DNA of 64,000 bases from Sphaerochaeta sp. Phil3 (GTDB lineage: Bacteria; Spirochaetota; Spirochaetia; Sphaerochaetales; Sphaerochaetaceae): contig MSGT01000061.1 of assembly GCA_001940825.1 (NCBI GenBank), positions 122,741-186,740 of the forward strand. Reading direction: 5' to 3'. Every line of letters starts with the position of its first letter. Positions within the stretch are counted from its first letter, which is position 1. Below the pieces are notes generated by a model. It saw nothing but the letters and a program-made list of their open reading frames with translations, was not told where the DNA came from and ran no database searches. This document shows positions 24,607-32,420 of this stretch, piece after piece. Both the position numbers and the translations under genes were made by a program.

Positions 24607-25734
24607 ATGCGTATAGGAAAGCCTTTCTTGATTGCCGCTTTGGTTGTTCTGGTGATTGGTACATGTCTTGTGTACTTTTTGGCCCAGAAGTCCGATTCCG
24701 ATTACAAGGACCTCCAGTATGCCGCCGCACGGCGCATGGAGGAGGCCGAATCGTTCTTGAAGGAACGTATCGTGTCCCTTGGAATCCCTTTCGAGGACAC
24801 TGATTTGAACTCCACCGGTTTGATTGGGCCAGAGTTCACTGAACTTACATCCACACCTGGGGACGAAAAGGCAAAGAGATCGGCCTTGAATCCATTGTTC
24901 TCCGCCGCCATGGTGCGCTATTTCCATGAAGCGGGCTTGGAGAAGGGAAGTGTAGTCGCTGTTGGAGCAAGCGGCTCGTTCCCAGGCTTCGTAATTGCAG
25001 TGCTTACCGCCGCAACGGAGATGGAGCTTGATACAAGGCTCATCGTTTCATGTGGTGCAAGCATGCACGGTGCAACACGGGTGGAGTACAACGTCTTCGA
25101 CATAGTAGGGGATCTTCTGGATGCTGGGCTTGTTGACTGCAACGTCCTTGCCGTATCGCCCGGAAGTGCAAACGACAAGGGCGGTGGGGTGTTCGAGGAT
25201 TTCCTTTACTTTGGAAGTGCAGATCTTTCAGTGAATCTGTGCAAGGCCGCCTCCTCTAGGTTTGATGCTGAGTTCATCTACTATGATGACCTGGCTCAGA
25301 ACATAGTCCATAGAAAAGAGCTCTATGGTGACGATGTGGACCTCTTTGTGAATATCGGTGGTGCCGCTGTAAACAACGGAACCAGCTCCTATTCGTTGGC
25401 GTTTCAACAGGGTCTGGTGATGCCTGACCAAGCTCCAGAGGCCCCTTCCTCTCCAACCCGCGGCTTGAACTATGAGTTCTCCTCAATTGGCGTTCCCGTC
25501 ATAAATCTTTTGAATGTGAAGCTTCTATGCCAAGAGAACGGAATTACATTCGACCCTGTGCCGTTGCCTTCAGTGGCTTCGTTCGATTCGTTCGATTGGC
25601 CAGGCCTTCAGACCGTTTCATATAACAAGTTCATTGCTTTTGGAACGCTTGCCGTCGCATTTGGCGTGCTTGCTGCAGGTGTCGTCGTCGATGTGAGGAA
25701 AAGAAGGATTCTGAAGAAGGAGAGTTGCAAGTGA
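24607..25734 (+). CDS. pgsW: Poly-gamma-glutamate system protein PgsW
   Basis: 375 residues. An N-terminal TM helix (FLIAALVVLVIGTCLVYFL), large soluble domain and a C-terminal TM helix (GTLAVAFGVLAAGVVVDV) followed by basic residues. Blocks such as VAVGASGSFPGFVIAVLTA, SCGASMHGATR and VNIGGAAVNNG match what I know as PgsW (TIGR04332), which travels with PgsB and PgsC in fusobacteria and spirochaetes in place of PgsA/PgsE. Function is not established; export or modification of the polymer is plausible. Confidence 0.82.
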   Translation: MRIGKPFLIAALVVLVIGTCLVYFLAQKSDSDYKDLQYAAARRMEEAESFLKERIVSLGIPFEDTDLNSTGLIGPEFTELTSTPGDEKAKRSALNPLFSAAMVRYFHEAGLEKGSVVAVGASGSFPGFVIAVLTAATEMELDTRLIVSCGASMHGATRVEYNVFDIVGDLLDAGLVDCNVLAVSPGSANDKGGGVFEDFLYFGSADLSVNLCKAASSRFDAEFIYYDDLAQNIVHRKELYGDDVDLFVNIGGAAVNNGTSSYSLAFQQGLVMPDQAPEAPSSPTRGLNYEFSSIGVPVINLLNVKLLCQENGITFDPVPLPSVASFDSFDWPGLQTVSYNKFIAFGTLAVAFGVLAAGVVVDVRKRRILKKESCK

Positions 25735-26768
25735 GGAGAATCCTTGGCCTTGTCTGTTTTGTCCTCTTTATGCTGTGCCTCCTTTTTGGATGTTCTTCTT
25801 CCGCCGGTGTCGTAGATGGCGGCAACGTCGTCAATGATGAAGTTCTTGGCAGTGATGGCAGACCGCTGGTGGTTGGGATTGCATGGAGGCAGGATGTGAA
25901 GAGTTCTGCTTTCATGCGGGTCGTCGATTATTTCTCCTCTGCTGGCTTTGAAGTCGTTGTTTTGGGCCAGACCACTTCTTCGTCCCTTGGATACTATCCT
26001 GATGGGACTTTGTCCGATACCTATGTCAATCTTGATTTCTCCTTGACGGATGAGTGTGTGGAGATCCTTAGAACTTGTTCCGTGGATGTTCCTTCAGGGG
26101 TTTCAGATGTGGATTTGATTGTATTTACAGGTGGCGAGGATGTATCTCCAACGCTGTATGGAAAACCCTTTGATATGGATTCCTTGGACTTTTCAGACAT
26201 GTATGTCTACAATGCCAATCGTGATGTCTCGGACTACCTTCTTATGCGCTATGCTTTGGACAACGATATCCCTGTTTTGGGAATATGCCGTGGAATGCAG
26301 ATGCTTGCAATTGCAACCGGCTATTGTTTGATAGAAGACATACCTTCGTACTATACTTCAAACGGGGTGTCTGATGCTGCCATGCACAGAGCTGTGGATG
26401 GAGGCTATTCGTTCCATGATGTCTTTGTCGAAAGCTCTGACAGCCATGGCCTATTTGAAGCAAGTGAGGTTTTCACCGTTGCCTCGTCACACCACCAAGC
26501 GGTGGATATGATCAATACGTACTCAGGCTCTAGTCTGACTTCGTGTGTCTCTTTCACCGCCTTCGACCGCCCTGGCGACTGTCTTGGTGGTCTTGGGTGC
26601 CCTGAAGGTGTCTGCATCGTAGAGGTCATGGAACGTACTGACAAACTCTTTGCCGTTGGCATCCAGTTCCATCCTGAATACTTCGTAGACCACCATGACG
26701 GACCTGGCCATGAAGCCTCTGTCCGCTTCATAGAAAGACTTAAGAATTTCCTGATGTGCGATTTTTAG
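25731..26768 (+). CDS. Lipoprotein C26-type gamma-glutamyl hydrolase (class I glutamine-amidotransferase fold)
   Basis: 345 residues from a GTG overlapping the pgsW stop (GTGA), with AAGGAG 8 nt before. The signal peptide ends LLFGC, a good lipobox. The catalytic fold shows GGEDVSPTLYG, nucleophile Cys in VLGICRGMQML, and the His/Glu pair in GIQFHPEYF, as in PuuD and gamma-glutamyl hydrolases. These are usually cytoplasmic, so a lipidated, exported copy translationally coupled to pgsW is notable. A role in trimming, releasing or recycling poly-gamma-glutamate is inferred. Confidence 0.88.
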   Translation: MRRILGLVCFVLFMLCLLFGCSSSAGVVDGGNVVNDEVLGSDGRPLVVGIAWRQDVKSSAFMRVVDYFSSAGFEVVVLGQTTSSSLGYYPDGTLSDTYVNLDFSLTDECVEILRTCSVDVPSGVSDVDLIVFTGGEDVSPTLYGKPFDMDSLDFSDMYVYNANRDVSDYLLMRYALDNDIPVLGICRGMQMLAIATGYCLIEDIPSYYTSNGVSDAAMHRAVDGGYSFHDVFVESSDSHGLFEASEVFTVASSHHQAVDMINTYSGSSLTSCVSFTAFDRPGDCLGGLGCPEGVCIVEVMERTDKLFAVGIQFHPEYFVDHHDGPGHEASVRFIERLKNFLMCDF

Positions 26769-26781
26769 CATTTTTGACTCG

Positions 26782-26805
26782 TTTTCGCACAACAATGTGC
26801 GAAAA
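26782..26805. terminator. Perfect hairpin between converging genes
   Basis: A 10-bp perfect stem (TTTTCGCACA / TGTGCGAAAA) with an ACAA loop lies 14 nt after the C26 stop and between converging genes. Neither strand has a U-run directly after the stem, so it may act as a bidirectional 3' end protector more than a classical terminator. Confidence 0.6.
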
Positions 26806-26845
26806 ACTCTAAAAACGAAGCAAAATAGCACATGAACCATTGAAG

Positions 26846-28360
26846 CTACATTGATTGCCTTTGTACTACAACAAATCGTTGGTTTTTTGTTTTGGGCTTT
26901 TCAGGGATTGTGCACCTTAGTATTCCATTATCTATCATGGGTTGGATGTACCTTGACATTATATGATAGCGTGTCATTCCTGAAAAATCTACAAGCTCCT
27001 GGCGTGTTCTTGGAGTTCTACAGAACTCTACTATTTGTTGTTCCAGCGTAATCTTTTTGTTCCTTGCTTGGTCTTGTCCGTATTTGCCATAATCTGGTGC
27101 TTTTTCATGTACTTCATTTGCAGTTGCCGGTTCGTTGTATATGTTGTTCCTGAAAACGACCTTGAATTCCCCTCTTCTTTGGCTGAACTCTGGCCTTGGA
27201 AGTCCTGCATTGCGCATTTCTGAAATCATCGTTGGAATGCCAGAGTATCGGTTCTCTGTGATTCTGAGAAGTTCAAGCATATTGGCAAGTATTGGGTTGC
27301 GTGTTTCCAGTCTGGTTTTTCCAAGTTCATCAACTGCAGCATGCCCATACAGTTCTCCGCTACTCTTTATCTCTATTCGGTCTCTGTACATTTCTATTGA
27401 GATTGGGGTGTTCTCGGTATAGATGCTGTAATCCCTATGCACCAATGCGTTGAGAATCGCCTCCCTTATTGCGGCGATTGGGTATTCGCTTCTATCCTGT
27501 CTTCTGCCGTTCTTGTCTATTATGGTCATGTTCCTGCTGTTTCGTTTTACGAAATCCACTGCATCGTCCAGCATTTCAGGGATTGCTCCTGTCAATCGTT
27601 TGTTGTCAATGAATCTCTCTTCAAACGGACCTGTATCTCCCATTTCAATTCCTGACAATGAGACTGCGGTTATGCTGAGCTGTGGGAAATATGCCTGGGG
27701 ATACACAGAGAACACCATTATCCCTGCAAGAGTGGGCTTTCCGCTATGTGTCACTCCCATGAGTTCCAATATGTCATTATCGTTTACATTCTCGCTAAGG
27801 TTACGTCTATCTTCTTTGACGGCTTTTATGTATCTTTCAAGCCTTTCCTTGTTGAAGAGTCTCATAGTTGCATTGTCTATGGTTCTAAGCTCGCTTCTTT
27901 CCTGCCTTCTAAAAGCCTCATAGCTATAGATTTCATATTGGGTCATTTGTCTGTCTCCATCTCCAACCCTTACGAAAGAACCTTTTGCGATGCCTGTTCC
28001 CGCGTAGTAGACGGGTCGGTTTGATGCCTCAACTCCTGGAATCTCGGCGCAGACTATAGTTTTTCCTCGGATTTCACACATTGTGATGACTGCTCTTACG
28101 GGAGGCTCCATCTGTAGACAGTTCCCCATTATTTTGCGTTGCACATCATCTGCATCATAAACTCCAACGATTTCAAAATTTGGTTTGTCTGAGACCCCAA
28201 AGACAATCATGCCTCCTGAATCTTGGTTCGAGAACGATGACAGAGTATCGTGGATATGTCTTGGAAAGTCTACATGTGCAGACTTAAGTTCCACTGTCTG
28301 TCTTTCCGCTTTGAAGTGTTGTATATCAGAAACCAGTTGTACCAATTCTTCAGTCTGCAT
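26846..28360 (-). CDS. AlbA_2/Schlafen-type ATP-binding regulator (COG2865-like), copy 1
   Basis: 504 residues. The N-terminal AlbA_2 domain (AERQTVELKSAHVDF, then DSGGMIVFGVSD) is followed by a GHKL-like ATPase module (YPIAAIREAILNALVHRDYS) and a C-terminal winged helix (TRQELVDFSGMTRYHIMSRY). The family is usually called a putative transcriptional regulator or RecG-related protein. AGGAG precedes the ATG. Four TTGCCAA motifs around its promoter suggest autoregulation. Its targets are unknown. A smaller paralogue is at 50069-51415. Confidence 0.8.
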   Translation of the reverse strand: MQTEELVQLVSDIQHFKAERQTVELKSAHVDFPRHIHDTLSSFSNQDSGGMIVFGVSDKPNFEIVGVYDADDVQRKIMGNCLQMEPPVRAVITMCEIRGKTIVCAEIPGVEASNRPVYYAGTGIAKGSFVRVGDGDRQMTQYEIYSYEAFRRQERSELRTIDNATMRLFNKERLERYIKAVKEDRRNLSENVNDNDILELMGVTHSGKPTLAGIMVFSVYPQAYFPQLSITAVSLSGIEMGDTGPFEERFIDNKRLTGAIPEMLDDAVDFVKRNSRNMTIIDKNGRRQDRSEYPIAAIREAILNALVHRDYSIYTENTPISIEMYRDRIEIKSSGELYGHAAVDELGKTRLETRNPILANMLELLRITENRYSGIPTMISEMRNAGLPRPEFSQRRGEFKVVFRNNIYNEPATANEVHEKAPDYGKYGQDQARNKKITLEQQIVEFCRTPRTRQELVDFSGMTRYHIMSRYIQPMIDNGILRCTIPEKPKTKNQRFVVVQRQSM

Positions 28361-28374
28361 TTTGACAACTCCTT

Positions 28375-28471
28375 TTGGCAAATATGTCTTAATTATAGCA
28401 ATTTTGTTGCCAAAATCAAGAAATTTGCCAACTTTATTGCTGAAAAGGAGAGCTTGTTACTGGTTTGCCAA
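28375..28471. promoter_or_regulatory. Promoter and repeated TTGCCAA sites of the AlbA-type regulator
   Basis: TTGCCAA occurs at 28407-28413, 28425-28431 and 28465-28471, and inverted (TTGGCAA) at 28375-28381. On the minus strand TATAAT with TTGATT 16 bp upstream forms a good promoter among these sites. Repeated short motifs around the promoter are typical of an operator array, probably for the regulator itself. Confidence 0.55.
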
Positions 28472-28518
28472 AAAACTATAGAAATCACTCAACAAGACAA
28501 TACAAGATAAAAGAGGAG

Positions 28519-28545
28519 TTGACAATGTGCTGGGGGGGGTATTCT
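28519..28545 (+). promoter_or_regulatory. Candidate phase-variable promoter with G8 tract in the spacer
   Basis: Consensus -35 TTGACA (28519-28524) and -10 TATTCT (28540-28545) are separated by 15 bp, and the spacer ends in eight consecutive G (28532-28539). Adding one or two G by slippage would bring the spacer to 16-17 bp. It drives the lipoprotein operon starting at 28577. Alternative: GAGGAG-TTGACA-ATG at 28525 could be the SD of a 46-codon ORF. Confidence 0.6.
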
Positions 28546-28576
28546 AGACTAAGTCAATTAAAGGGGTGTTTTTCAA

Positions 28577-29185
28577 ATGAAAACAAAACTGTTTTGCTTG
28601 GTATGTGTTGCCTTACTTGTTATGGTAATGGTTTCTTCGTGTACATCCAGTGTCCAGAGGCTTAGTTCTGATGTGGAAATAGACTTGACAGGGGAGTGGA
28701 ATGATACAGACGTGAGTATTGTATGCAGTTCTCTACTGGATGATTGTCTTTCATCTCCTAGACTTGCAAAGTTCGAATCCGAGAATGGTCGCCTTCCTTA
28801 TATTGTTGTTGGCAATTTCAGAAACGACAGCGAAGAGCATATCGATACATCAATAATAACGTCAAAGATGCAGAAAGCAATAATTGACAGCGGCAAGGCC
28901 GACTTTATTGTAGATATTAAAAGAAGGCAGGAGACTAGGTCTGAAATCATGGACCAACAGGCATGGTCGAACTATGACAGTGCTAAGAGTGTTGCGAACG
29001 AAGAAGCAGCTGATTATATGCTTCAGGGCTCGGTAAAGTCGATAGTTCAGAAGAATGGAAAGAAGACCGTTAGAACCTATTTTGTCTATTGTGAGCTTGT
29101 TGATATTGAATCTGCAGTAATTGTTTGGACTGGTGAGAATTCAGAAATAAAGAAGGTTTTCACTCAGGCCTCTGTTCGTTGGTAA
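28577..29185 (+). CDS. LpoB-like lipoprotein (penicillin-binding-protein activator family)
   Basis: 202 residues. The lipoprotein signal ends VMVSSC. The domain resembles LpoB/COG3417: LTGEWNDTDVSIVCSSLLDD, YIVVGNFRNDSEEHIDTSI, EEAADYMLQGSVKSIV, and ending FVYCELVDIESAVIVWTGE. In E. coli LpoB activates PBP1b from the outer membrane; in other phyla the family is of less certain function. AAGGGG precedes the ATG. First gene of a five-gene envelope operon, so all of it would follow the G-tract promoter. Confidence 0.82.
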   Translation: MKTKLFCLVCVALLVMVMVSSCTSSVQRLSSDVEIDLTGEWNDTDVSIVCSSLLDDCLSSPRLAKFESENGRLPYIVVGNFRNDSEEHIDTSIITSKMQKAIIDSGKADFIVDIKRRQETRSEIMDQQAWSNYDSAKSVANEEAADYMLQGSVKSIVQKNGKKTVRTYFVYCELVDIESAVIVWTGENSEIKKVFTQASVRW

Positions 29186-29212
29186 CTCTAGTAATTAATA
29201 AAGGGGAAAACT

Positions 29213-30706
29213 ATGAAAAATCTTAAAATTATTTCGATTTTATTCGTTGTTGTTGCCTTACTCGTTTCCTGTGCAACGGGAACAGGCGTTAAGAAGTCGG
29301 GCTATGATAAGGGTACGAAGAGTTTAGAGGAGGAAAATCCTAAAGCCACAGTTGATACAATAAAGTCACAGAAGGACGAATACAAGGATGCTGTTCTTTA
29401 CTTTTTGGATTTAGGAATGGCTCAATTCTATGCAGGAAGCTATGAAGATGCTTTGGAAAGTTTTGATTCTGCAAAAGAATTCCTTTCTGTCTATGAAGTG
29501 GAGAGTGTTTCGGAAAACGTCAATGCAATTTTTACCAACGACTATGCAAAGTCATATTCAGGCGAAAAGTATGAAGCCATTATGATCAATGTATTCTCTT
29601 CCTTGTGCTATAAAAAGCTTGCCGATGAGGGAGTTGATTACAAAGGATATGATTGTAAGAAAGAATCCTTGGTAGAAGTTCGCCAAGCAGATACATTGAT
29701 GACGGACTTCTCGGTTAATGCCAAGGAACAGGAATCCTTTGTCGAGAAGCTCGTGCTTGCAATAACTCCAAACCCATTCGAGTACTTCACTGTTCCATCC
29801 GTTAATGATTTCACAGGTTCTGCATTCGTGGATTATGTAAGTATGCTCGCATATATGGACAATGATGATTCTTCCAATGCAAGAGTCGATTACAACAGAG
29901 TTGTATCCAAATTGGGTGCTTCTGCTGCGGAAATGGAAGATGTTGAGGTTCCTGAAGGAAAGGCAAGAGTCAACCTTCTTGCTTTTGTTGGACATATTGG
30001 GGAAAAGGAGTCCATTGTTGCAAAAGCAACTACGAAAGCACCTGAAGACCTTGAAATTTCTGATGTCGAACACAACGTATGTTGGCCATGGTTCGTTCCA
30101 AACGAATCCGATATTGAATCTGTGGAACTGTCATGTAGCAATGGTTTAAGCACAAAAGCCATGGAAATAGAAGACTTCAACGAACTGGCAATGGAGACTC
30201 TTGCAATGGATGTGAAGAGTTCATATTTAAAGAGCTTCTATAGAGGCTATACAAAGGTGCTTGCTGCACAGAAGGTCGCAACTGAAACGAGGAAGGTCGC
30301 TCTTGAGGCTGCCGAAAAAGCCAGAACCGCTGCTCTGCAGGCTGCACAGTCTGCATACAACACTGCATCCAGTAGTTCCAGTAAGTTGCTTAGTATTGCA
30401 GCCAAGGCAACATATAACAGTGCAGTTAAGGCAGCTGATAAAGCATACCAGTCTGCGTGTGATGCGGCAAACAAGGCATATGATTCAGCCCTCAAAGAGG
30501 TGAATGATTTGGAGATTGCAGATACAAGAATGGGCAGGTATTTCCCTGCAAGTGTTTCCGTTGCTGGAATGACACTCGATCCAGGTGTCTATGACTTTAC
30601 TGTGACTTACCAATTGAAGAACGGTAAGAAGATTGTCAAGAACTATTCAGGTGTCAATGTGGAATTTGGTCAGGTCAATTTGGTTGTTAGCTCATGCGCA
30701 AAATAA
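29213..30706 (+). CDS. COG3014-type TPR-like lipoprotein
   Basis: 497 residues. The lipoprotein signal ends LLVSCATG. TPR-like helices (LGMAQFYAGSYEDALESFDSA) occupy the first third. An Ala-rich coiled-coil (about residues 345-425) follows, with repeated AAxxA heptads such as ALEAAEKARTAALQAAQSAY, then a C-terminal beta domain with a predicted Gly/Asn-rich binding strand (GMTLDPGVYDFTVTYQLKNG). This gene habitually sits with LpoB and LPP20 proteins. AAAGGGG precedes the ATG. The coiled coil may span the periplasm. Confidence 0.78.
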   Translation: MKNLKIISILFVVVALLVSCATGTGVKKSGYDKGTKSLEEENPKATVDTIKSQKDEYKDAVLYFLDLGMAQFYAGSYEDALESFDSAKEFLSVYEVESVSENVNAIFTNDYAKSYSGEKYEAIMINVFSSLCYKKLADEGVDYKGYDCKKESLVEVRQADTLMTDFSVNAKEQESFVEKLVLAITPNPFEYFTVPSVNDFTGSAFVDYVSMLAYMDNDDSSNARVDYNRVVSKLGASAAEMEDVEVPEGKARVNLLAFVGHIGEKESIVAKATTKAPEDLEISDVEHNVCWPWFVPNESDIESVELSCSNGLSTKAMEIEDFNELAMETLAMDVKSSYLKSFYRGYTKVLAAQKVATETRKVALEAAEKARTAALQAAQSAYNTASSSSSKLLSIAAKATYNSAVKAADKAYQSACDAANKAYDSALKEVNDLEIADTRMGRYFPASVSVAGMTLDPGVYDFTVTYQLKNGKKIVKNYSGVNVEFGQVNLVVSSCAK

Positions 30707-31710
30707 TCTTTGCACTAGCTGCTCTGCTTTTCATTTCGCTTCCCATATGTGCTTCATCACAACCAAGGTGGGTTGCGAATTGGTCGGCGGATTATCCTGA
30801 AAGCGAATACCTCTGTGCCGTTGGGTTTGGTTCAAGTTCCAACGGTGCAGATTCAAATGCTTTTGAAAATTTAGCTGCAAGCTTCAATGCAAGCGTTTCC
30901 GCTGTTGCTACTACACATATAGTTGAGGGGAGCGTGACCTCTTCCAATTCTGAAAAGGCCTCAATACAAGTAAACGATTTCGAATCCCAAGCAGTAGTCA
31001 GTGTCAAAGCTTCTCAGATAGTATCTGCGAAAATTCTTGAAAGATGGAATGATGGCGATGGAAACTATGCTTCACTGGTTGTTGTTCGAAGGAGTGAGGC
31101 TGCTCAATTCTACTTTGAAAAAGCATGTTCCTGTGCTGACATCATATCCTACTACAGGAACATCGCCCCTTCGTCGATTCCTTTGAATTCCGTGGGAATC
31201 GTTCAAAGCCTTGATGATATGGCAATCGAGTATTATGAATGTCGAAACATGCTTGCTGTGCTTTCGCCACAATTGTTCAAAAGGCTTCCTTCCATACCTT
31301 CGGATCCAGAAATTGCAATGATGATTGATTCCTTTATGTACAACTTGAGCTTTTCGATACAAGCGGAAGACGATGCTTGGTACAAGATAGAAGGAGCAGT
31401 TCTTGATGCCCTTAATTCCCTTGGCATAACGCCGATGGATGAAGAGAGTAGATATACATTGATTGAAACAATTGATGTGGAGGAGACCACCCTTATGGGG
31501 AATCCTCTTAAGTTCGTATTGTACTCGTTGGTTTTGAAGGTGAAGGATTCCACTACAGGCAGGATTGTCTTTTCTTGGGACTGTTCCGGGAGAGAAGGCC
31601 AGCAAACGTTAGCTACTGCAAAGGAACGTGCTTTTGCAGTAATGAACAAGAAGATCAAAAATGAATTCAGAGATAAGTTTGCAAAAAAGTTTGGGGTTTC
31701 GACTGATTAG
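30694..31710 (+). CDS. LPP20-domain secreted protein
   Basis: 338 residues with a signal peptide (MRKIIFALAALLFISLPICA) but no convincing lipobox. The opening QPRWVANWSADYPESEYLCAVGFG is typical of LPP20-domain proteins, followed by ALENLAASFNA-like and VVSVKASQIVSAKILERW segments. It overlaps the upstream gene by 13 nt and has only a weak SD, so it is probably translated by coupling. Part of the same envelope operon. Confidence 0.75.
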   Translation: MRKIIFALAALLFISLPICASSQPRWVANWSADYPESEYLCAVGFGSSSNGADSNAFENLAASFNASVSAVATTHIVEGSVTSSNSEKASIQVNDFESQAVVSVKASQIVSAKILERWNDGDGNYASLVVVRRSEAAQFYFEKACSCADIISYYRNIAPSSIPLNSVGIVQSLDDMAIEYYECRNMLAVLSPQLFKRLPSIPSDPEIAMMIDSFMYNLSFSIQAEDDAWYKIEGAVLDALNSLGITPMDEESRYTLIETIDVEETTLMGNPLKFVLYSLVLKVKDSTTGRIVFSWDCSGREGQQTLATAKERAFAVMNKKIKNEFRDKFAKKFGVSTD

Positions 31711-31755
31711 TTTATCAACCCTTTTAGGGAATTAATACAGGAAAGGAGTAAAAAG

Positions 31756-32343
31756 ATGAAAAAGAGTATTCTTATTGTTATGGTGGTTCTTTCTGTTTTT
31801 GCGTTGGTCAGCTGTGCAACATCAGGAAGTTCGGCGAAGAAAGGAGAGAATGTAGTCGTAGGAGCGAATAATGATGTTCGTCCTGATTGGGTCTTCAAAA
31901 GTATGTCAACGGAAAACAAGTATAGTGTTTCCGCATATGGGAAGGGTGCAAGCCTTCAGACATCAATAAAAATGGCTCAGGTTGAAGGAAGAACGCTTCT
32001 TGCTGAGTATATTTCGACTGCTGTCAAGGAAATAGTTTCAACCTATATTAATGAGGCAGGCACTGAAAGCAATACTCAGACCATGAAGGCATTTGAAGCC
32101 GCAACCCAACAGAAGACATCGGCATTGCTTACAGGAGCTTCTCAGGATGACATGTGGGAGGATGAAGAAGGTGGAGTCTGGGTTCTCATGAGCATTTCAC
32201 TTGATAGCCTTGCTTCCAAATTGTACGAAGCTGCTTCAGAAGCTATGCAAAACGGAACGTTCGAGCAGAACGAAGCTGCAGCTGAGGCGAATTCAAAGAT
32301 GAATGCTGCAATTGAAAAGTATTTCAATACGAAGCCATTCTAG
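31756..32343 (+). CDS. LPP20-like lipoprotein
   Basis: 195 residues. The lipoprotein signal ends FALVSCATSG. DVRPDWVFKSMSTENKYSVSAYG is the LPP20-like start, then SIKMAQVEGRTLLAEYIST and an Ala/Glu/Asn-rich C-terminal helix. AAAGGAG precedes the ATG. It is a shorter relative of the 30694 protein, last gene before the terminator at 32373. Function unknown; probably outer-membrane anchored. Confidence 0.75.
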   Translation: MKKSILIVMVVLSVFALVSCATSGSSAKKGENVVVGANNDVRPDWVFKSMSTENKYSVSAYGKGASLQTSIKMAQVEGRTLLAEYISTAVKEIVSTYINEAGTESNTQTMKAFEAATQQKTSALLTGASQDDMWEDEEGGVWVLMSISLDSLASKLYEAASEAMQNGTFEQNEAAAEANSKMNAAIEKYFNTKPF

Positions 32344-32372
32344 ATTTATTTGCTTGGAATCCTTTTGTTTCC

Positions 32373-32409
32373 GGGACTGCTGCTGGTTTGTGGCAGTCCC
32401 TTTGTTTCT
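32373..32409 (+). terminator. Rho-independent terminator of the envelope lipoprotein operon
   Basis: GGGACTGC (32373-32380) pairs with GCAGTCCC (32393-32400), followed by TTTGTTTCT. It lies 30 nt after the lipoprotein stop. The stem sequence resembles the intercistronic hairpin at 1964-1994 (both GGGACTG / CAGTCCC). Confidence 0.75.
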
Positions 32410-32420
32410 AGAGGTTTATA

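Noticed and set aside
26782..26805. Classical rho-independent terminator
   Set aside because: The stem is perfect but not followed by a U-run on either strand; kept as a hairpin with moderate confidence.
28525..28665. 46-codon ORF MCWGGYSRLSQ with SD-like GAGGAG
   Set aside because: The SD and start coincide with the -35/spacer of a better-supported promoter, and it overlaps the LpoB-like gene in another frame. Kept only as an alternative reading.
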